Positions 60,476 to 64,000 of a stretch of 64,000 bases of DNA are shown piece after piece. The notes beneath the pieces are model-generated. The model saw only the letters and a list, made by a program, of their open reading frames with translations. It searched no databases and was not told where the DNA came from. Numbering within the stretch: the stretch's first letter is position 1; each line of letters begins with the position of its first letter. Source of the stretch: Haematobia irritans (lineage: Eukaryota; Arthropoda; Insecta; Diptera; Muscidae); assembly GCF_050003625.1 (NCBI RefSeq), contig NC_134398.1, positions 107,602,026 to 107,666,025 of the forward strand, given 5' to 3'. The position numbers and the translations under genes are program-made.

Positions 60476-61848
60476 AATAGACAGGCTAAGGTAAGATACT
60501 TCGCTCGTAAATTAAGTTTGGACTTGCCGGTGCGCCAACTTTGGACGAAACTAGATAGATTAGGAATCCATGGACGTAGTTCAGCTAAATGTGGTATTGA
60601 CCCTGAGGTTCTGAAAGGTCATTTTACTGGGGGTGAAAGTGTCTATCTACACTGTTAGAAAAATATGTTTTTCATATGTTCCGATATAAACAAAATGTGT
60701 TTCGGGCACAATTTTAAAACACAATATATTTAAGTGCAAACATGTAATGTTCCTAAACTAACACAAAATGTTTGGGACACATATGTTAATATGTTAGAAT
60801 ATATTATGTTTGGGGCATGAATGTTTCATAAAAATAATATGCGTGAATGTAAACATATATAAATTTACAAATTTCGAGTAAACATATATATGTTGTGATA
60901 CTTTATTCAGAGAGCGACAGAGAGATAGAGTTAGTATAGAGAAAGAAATAGAGATGGAAACCGGGAGGGTTGAATAAAAAGATATCAACATAACACAGTG
61001 AGAGAATGAAATGAGAGCAATTTCTGTGAAACCGCTTGTATGTTGTTTCGGAAAACTGTTTTATGATAAGGCCATAAATATTATTTAATTTGAATAAAGA
61101 GAATAGACATTCGGAACAAAGAGAATAGACTTTTGAAAAACAAACAGCATATTTTTTCGCCTTGAAAGCAGCATTTTATGTATGTGTGGACATGTGTTTT
61201 GTTTATCATTTTGGCATTATGGGCACAATTTTTTTCTTGGTTCGTTAAAAGAAATCAGGGGTCTTCATAAAAATAACGAAAGGGCACTATACTCTTTTTA
61301 GAGTTGGGACAGTAAAATGAAATAAGGAGGAAATAGTGAAAAATGACCCAGTAAAATGTATAAAAACAAAGTTTAGTTCCTCTTTATTAATAAGTAGTCC
61401 ACGAGGAGTTGACGGGCATTAAGTTCGAGTTTTGCAGCTAAAACAATTTAACAAGTTTATTTTCTTTAAAATGAATTATTAAAGAAAAATAAAAGACATT
61501 TTAAAGCGATGGTGTTAAATACTAGTAAAAAACTGTTCACGCCTAAATAAGTTTATGTTTATATTATAAAATTATTTATGTATGTTTATACTCGACTCCA
61601 CGTTCTTCTTTTGTTAGAGTTTTTTAATTCCTTCCAAATTTTAAAGTTTTGTACCAAAAACAGTTTTTTGTTACAAAGTTGTTATTTTTGCAATAAAAAA
61701 ATAATATTTTATCCAAAAATCAGTCAATTTCGTTTATATCAAGCACTGTTACTGACTATAAATCTTTAATAACCCACATTTCGAAGTTTCATTATAAAAA
61801 TTTAATATAGTATAGATATAAATGTGTAAATTAAAAAAAAAATGTTCG

Positions 61849-61918
61849 GTCGGAGCAGGGATTGAACCCACGACCCTTTGCATGCAAGGCAGACATGCTA
61901 ACCACTGCTCCACGTGGC
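61849..61918 (-). ncRNA. tRNA-like module 1 in TAE copy 2
   Basis: Same A box TGGAGCAGTGG and B box GGTTCAATCCC as in the other copies. A TTTTTTTTTT run follows about 10 bases after it on the minus strand. Confidence 0.65.
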
Positions 61919-62033
61919 AAACAAATGTATGTTTCTGTTAAATAATGTTATGTTTGCATGGGCTCGTGGGCGCTGCAAACTATGCTATATAAATGTAACT
62001 TATAACAATAATTATCTACTGGTGACTATAACA

Positions 62034-62104
62034 GCCACGTAGCCCAGTGGATAGTGTGTTGGCTTACAAATTGTATGGTCCTCGGTTCGATTCTCCGTGC
62101 AGGC
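62034..62104 (+). ncRNA. tRNA-like module 2 in TAE copy 2
   Basis: A box TAGCCCAGTGG and B box GGTTCGATTCT on the plus strand, nearly identical to 5751-5822 and absent from TAE copy 3. Confidence 0.6.
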
Positions 62105-64000
62105 AAAAGGTAAAATTTAAAAAATTTATAAAAGTGAATAATTTCTTCAACATTATTTGTATTACAGAAAAAGGTGCCAAGAACTAAAATATTTCGTGGA
62201 AGTGAAAATTACGAGTATGTTAGGCAATGAGCACAATCGTCTTTGGGAAGAATTCTTCCAAGCATATAATATTTTTGGGCTCAAAATGCTTCCAAACATA
62301 TAATATGTTCACATAAAACAAACATATTAATGTTTCGGCAGTATCCAATAATATATATGCTTCCTGCAAAATATGTTTGGAACATATGTTAAAGAAGCGA
62401 TTTTTTTTAGGGTGTAGGGGAAACTGAACTTCATCCTTCTCTCTACTGTACATCCAGATTTGAATTTACTCAAATATCTGAGTCCGATGTGTATGGGTCT
62501 ACGATTATGGTTAAATCAGATGCTATTGGTGAGGATGGTGTATCAGTTAAATTCTTGTTATGATACATATTTTCAAACACTGCATAACGACGTCCCACTT
62601 TTCTAGTATATGGAAAGTTGACATCACCTATTGGCCCCAGTGATTTTAGACCTATAAGTATTCTTTCAGTTTTGTCAAAGATCTTCGAATCCATTCTATC
62701 TTCCCAGATTACTAAATATCTGAATGAGAATAATCTTTTCAATCTGGATTCCGAAAGTCGCACAGTTGCACTACAACGGTACTAAAGGTCATGGATCTAT
62801 GAACCGAATATGATCAAGGCAATACTTCGTTGATGTGTTTCCTGGACTTTACGAAGGCTTTTGACAGAGTGAATCACAGAATACTATGTGAAAAACTTAA
62901 GTACTAATTTGGTTTCAGTCATCTCTTAGTTGTATGAGGAGTTACCTCTCTGATCAAGCTCAGAATGTTGTAGTAAAGGCATGGAATCCCGTCTTAAAGC
63001 AGTCTCTATGGGAGTTCCACAAGGTTCAGTGCTGGACCCACTTCTGTTTAGAATCTTTATTAATGACGTATTCGCGGTATGTAAGTATTCGAGGACATGC
63101 CTACGCGGATGATATACTATTGTACATAACTAAGGAGGCATTGGCAATAGACGATACCGTCAGGATGTTGAATGAGGATCCGCAGTTAGTGTGGGATTGG
63201 GCAAACTCAAATGGTTTGTCTCTCAATCCAAACAAATGTTCGGTTTTACCTATATGTAGATACCATATTGATACGGATAATGTCCCGATACTCAAACTTG
63301 GTTGCTCAAATCTGCAATATGTTAAAAAGGCGAAGTACTTGGGGTTTTACATTAATTCATCTTTAACGTGTAAGGTATACTGTTCACCTCGTAACTTGCG
63401 TGTTTCATCTAAACATACACCGACAGAGCTCAGACGTAAACATGTCATTCAGTTGATACTTTCTTTAATAACTTATTCTGACGAAGTATTTAGAAAGCTT
63501 GACGCTGGTTCAATGCATAAGTTACTGGTATCGTATAATAATGCATATGGTCTAAGCCGCTTTACTAGTATCTCGACGTGGCGCAAAATTATTCTTGGTA
63601 TTGACCTAGAGGATTATATGTCGTATAGGAATTTGGTTTTCTTGTATAACCTATTGTACTCACAGAAACCTGGTTACCTATATGAAAAATTTGTTTTTGG
63701 TTACTCAACAAGTCCGACATGGACTATTATAATACCAAGATTCAGGTTTACCAACACCAGCAGATTTTTTTCGTTAACTCGATCAAATTGTGGAATTCAT
63801 TACAGCAACGTTTAAAAAATGTAACAATGAAACACAGTTGTAAGTTTGAAGTATTTCAATATTTTTCAAATTACTGATTTCCTTTTTTCTCTTACTTGAT
63901 AGTTCTGAAACTACATATAACCTAAACCAAATTTTTAATTTTAAATTTTATTGTATTATTTAATAAATATAAACCTTTATTGTTACTTTAGGATTTGATA

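Larger units (their letters stand above)
60650..62414. mobile_element. TAE copy 2, inside the reverse transcriptase gene
   Basis: CACTGTTAGAAAAATATG to GATTTTTTTTAGGGTG, TA at 60648-60649 and 62415-62416. 1,765 bp. Carries both tRNA-like modules. The host reading frame shows that only the element plus one TA was added. Confidence 0.85.
60460..63877 (+). pseudogene. Non-LTR retrotransposon ORF2 fragment (reverse transcriptase), split by TAE copy 2
   Basis: Starts 5'-truncated near 60460 with the linker before RT (KVRYFARKLSLDLPVRQLW; DRLGIHG). TAE copy 2 interrupts it at 60650. Removing the TAE and one TA restores the frame (GESVYL / GETELHPSL). The RT follows with frame changes: SDFRPISILSVLSKIFE near 62650, CFLDFTKAFDRVNHRIL near 62840, a broken VPQGSV-type region near 63010, HAYADDI with the catalytic Asp pair near 63090, then NGLSLNPNKCSVLP and AKYLGFYINSS. 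The C-terminal part has LDAGSMHKLLVSYNN and WRKIILGIDLEDYMSYRN, with a further frameshift before the stop at 63877. AATAAA near 63962. Clade (jockey/CR1-like) not determined. Inactive. Confidence 0.75.

Noticed and set aside
62470..62763. Minus-strand 97-codon frame as a gene
   Set aside because: It is the shadow of the plus-strand reverse transcriptase (SDFRPISIL region).

Overview
The window looks like intergenic, repeat-saturated chromatin of a fly, probably a calyptrate/muscid-type dipteran. It is very AT-rich and has insect errantivirus (gypsy-type) pol and env remnants, rosa-type DD41D mariner elements, hAT-, piggyBac-, pogo- and Tc1-like remnants, and the abundant TTTCTATAGAAAATTTTGTCA minisatellite that I associate with muscid genomes. 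The species cannot be fixed from this alone. I find no host protein-coding gene, no rRNA and no well-formed tRNA gene. Everything recognisable is mobile DNA, mostly broken. A 100-N assembly gap lies at 14159-14258.

Layout. 1-2172: fragments of small TA-targeting elements, one composite repeat and a GCTCC pentamer patch. 2173-14158 and 27014-36478 are the two arms of a large inverted duplication. They differ almost only by three left-only insertions and one right-only segment, and the left arm is cut off inside a small hAT-like element exactly at the N gap. This could be a real inverted repeat or an alternative haplotype placed backwards. The 14.3-21.6 kb spacer holds a (TA)n tract, a 1.8-kb TIR element, a mariner deletion derivative, a Helitron-like element caught in a 2,312-bp tandem duplication, and a long (TA)n tract. 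22-27 kb holds a 1.66-kb TIR element, a SINE-like piece and a composite repeat split by a 1.6-kb TA element. 36.5-39.2 kb holds two nearly identical mariner deletion derivatives in opposite orientation. 39-48 kb holds small elements, hAT-like fragments and a (TA)n block framed by inverted repeats. 48.3-49 kb holds a decayed Tc1-type transposase. 49.2-60.5 kb holds minus-strand errantivirus pieces (LTR, env, integrase) in the order expected of one provirus broken up by composite repeats and a 2.2-kb hAT-like element. 60.4-64 kb holds a non-LTR retrotransposon reverse transcriptase, itself interrupted by a TA element.

The main value of the window is that several insertions can be checked inside it. 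The two arms, the paralogous repeats and one reading frame supply filled and empty versions of the same sites. From these I read a TA target duplication for the 1.6-1.8 kb element (three independent cases), TTAA for the piggyBac-like MITE, CT for an 887-bp element of unknown superfamily, and 8-bp duplications for three hAT-like insertions. The 1.6-1.8 kb element is the most unusual resident: a DNA-transposon-like element with no coding capacity that carries one or two tRNA-like modules with A and B boxes.

Names used below: M1 = a family of about 540-660 bp with CACTGAAAAAA ends; M2 = a related family of about 460-520 bp; TAE = the 1.6-1.8 kb element with tRNA-like modules; CR = composite repeats with a GGCC-rich end, a tandem-repeat core and a TATACCC hairpin end.
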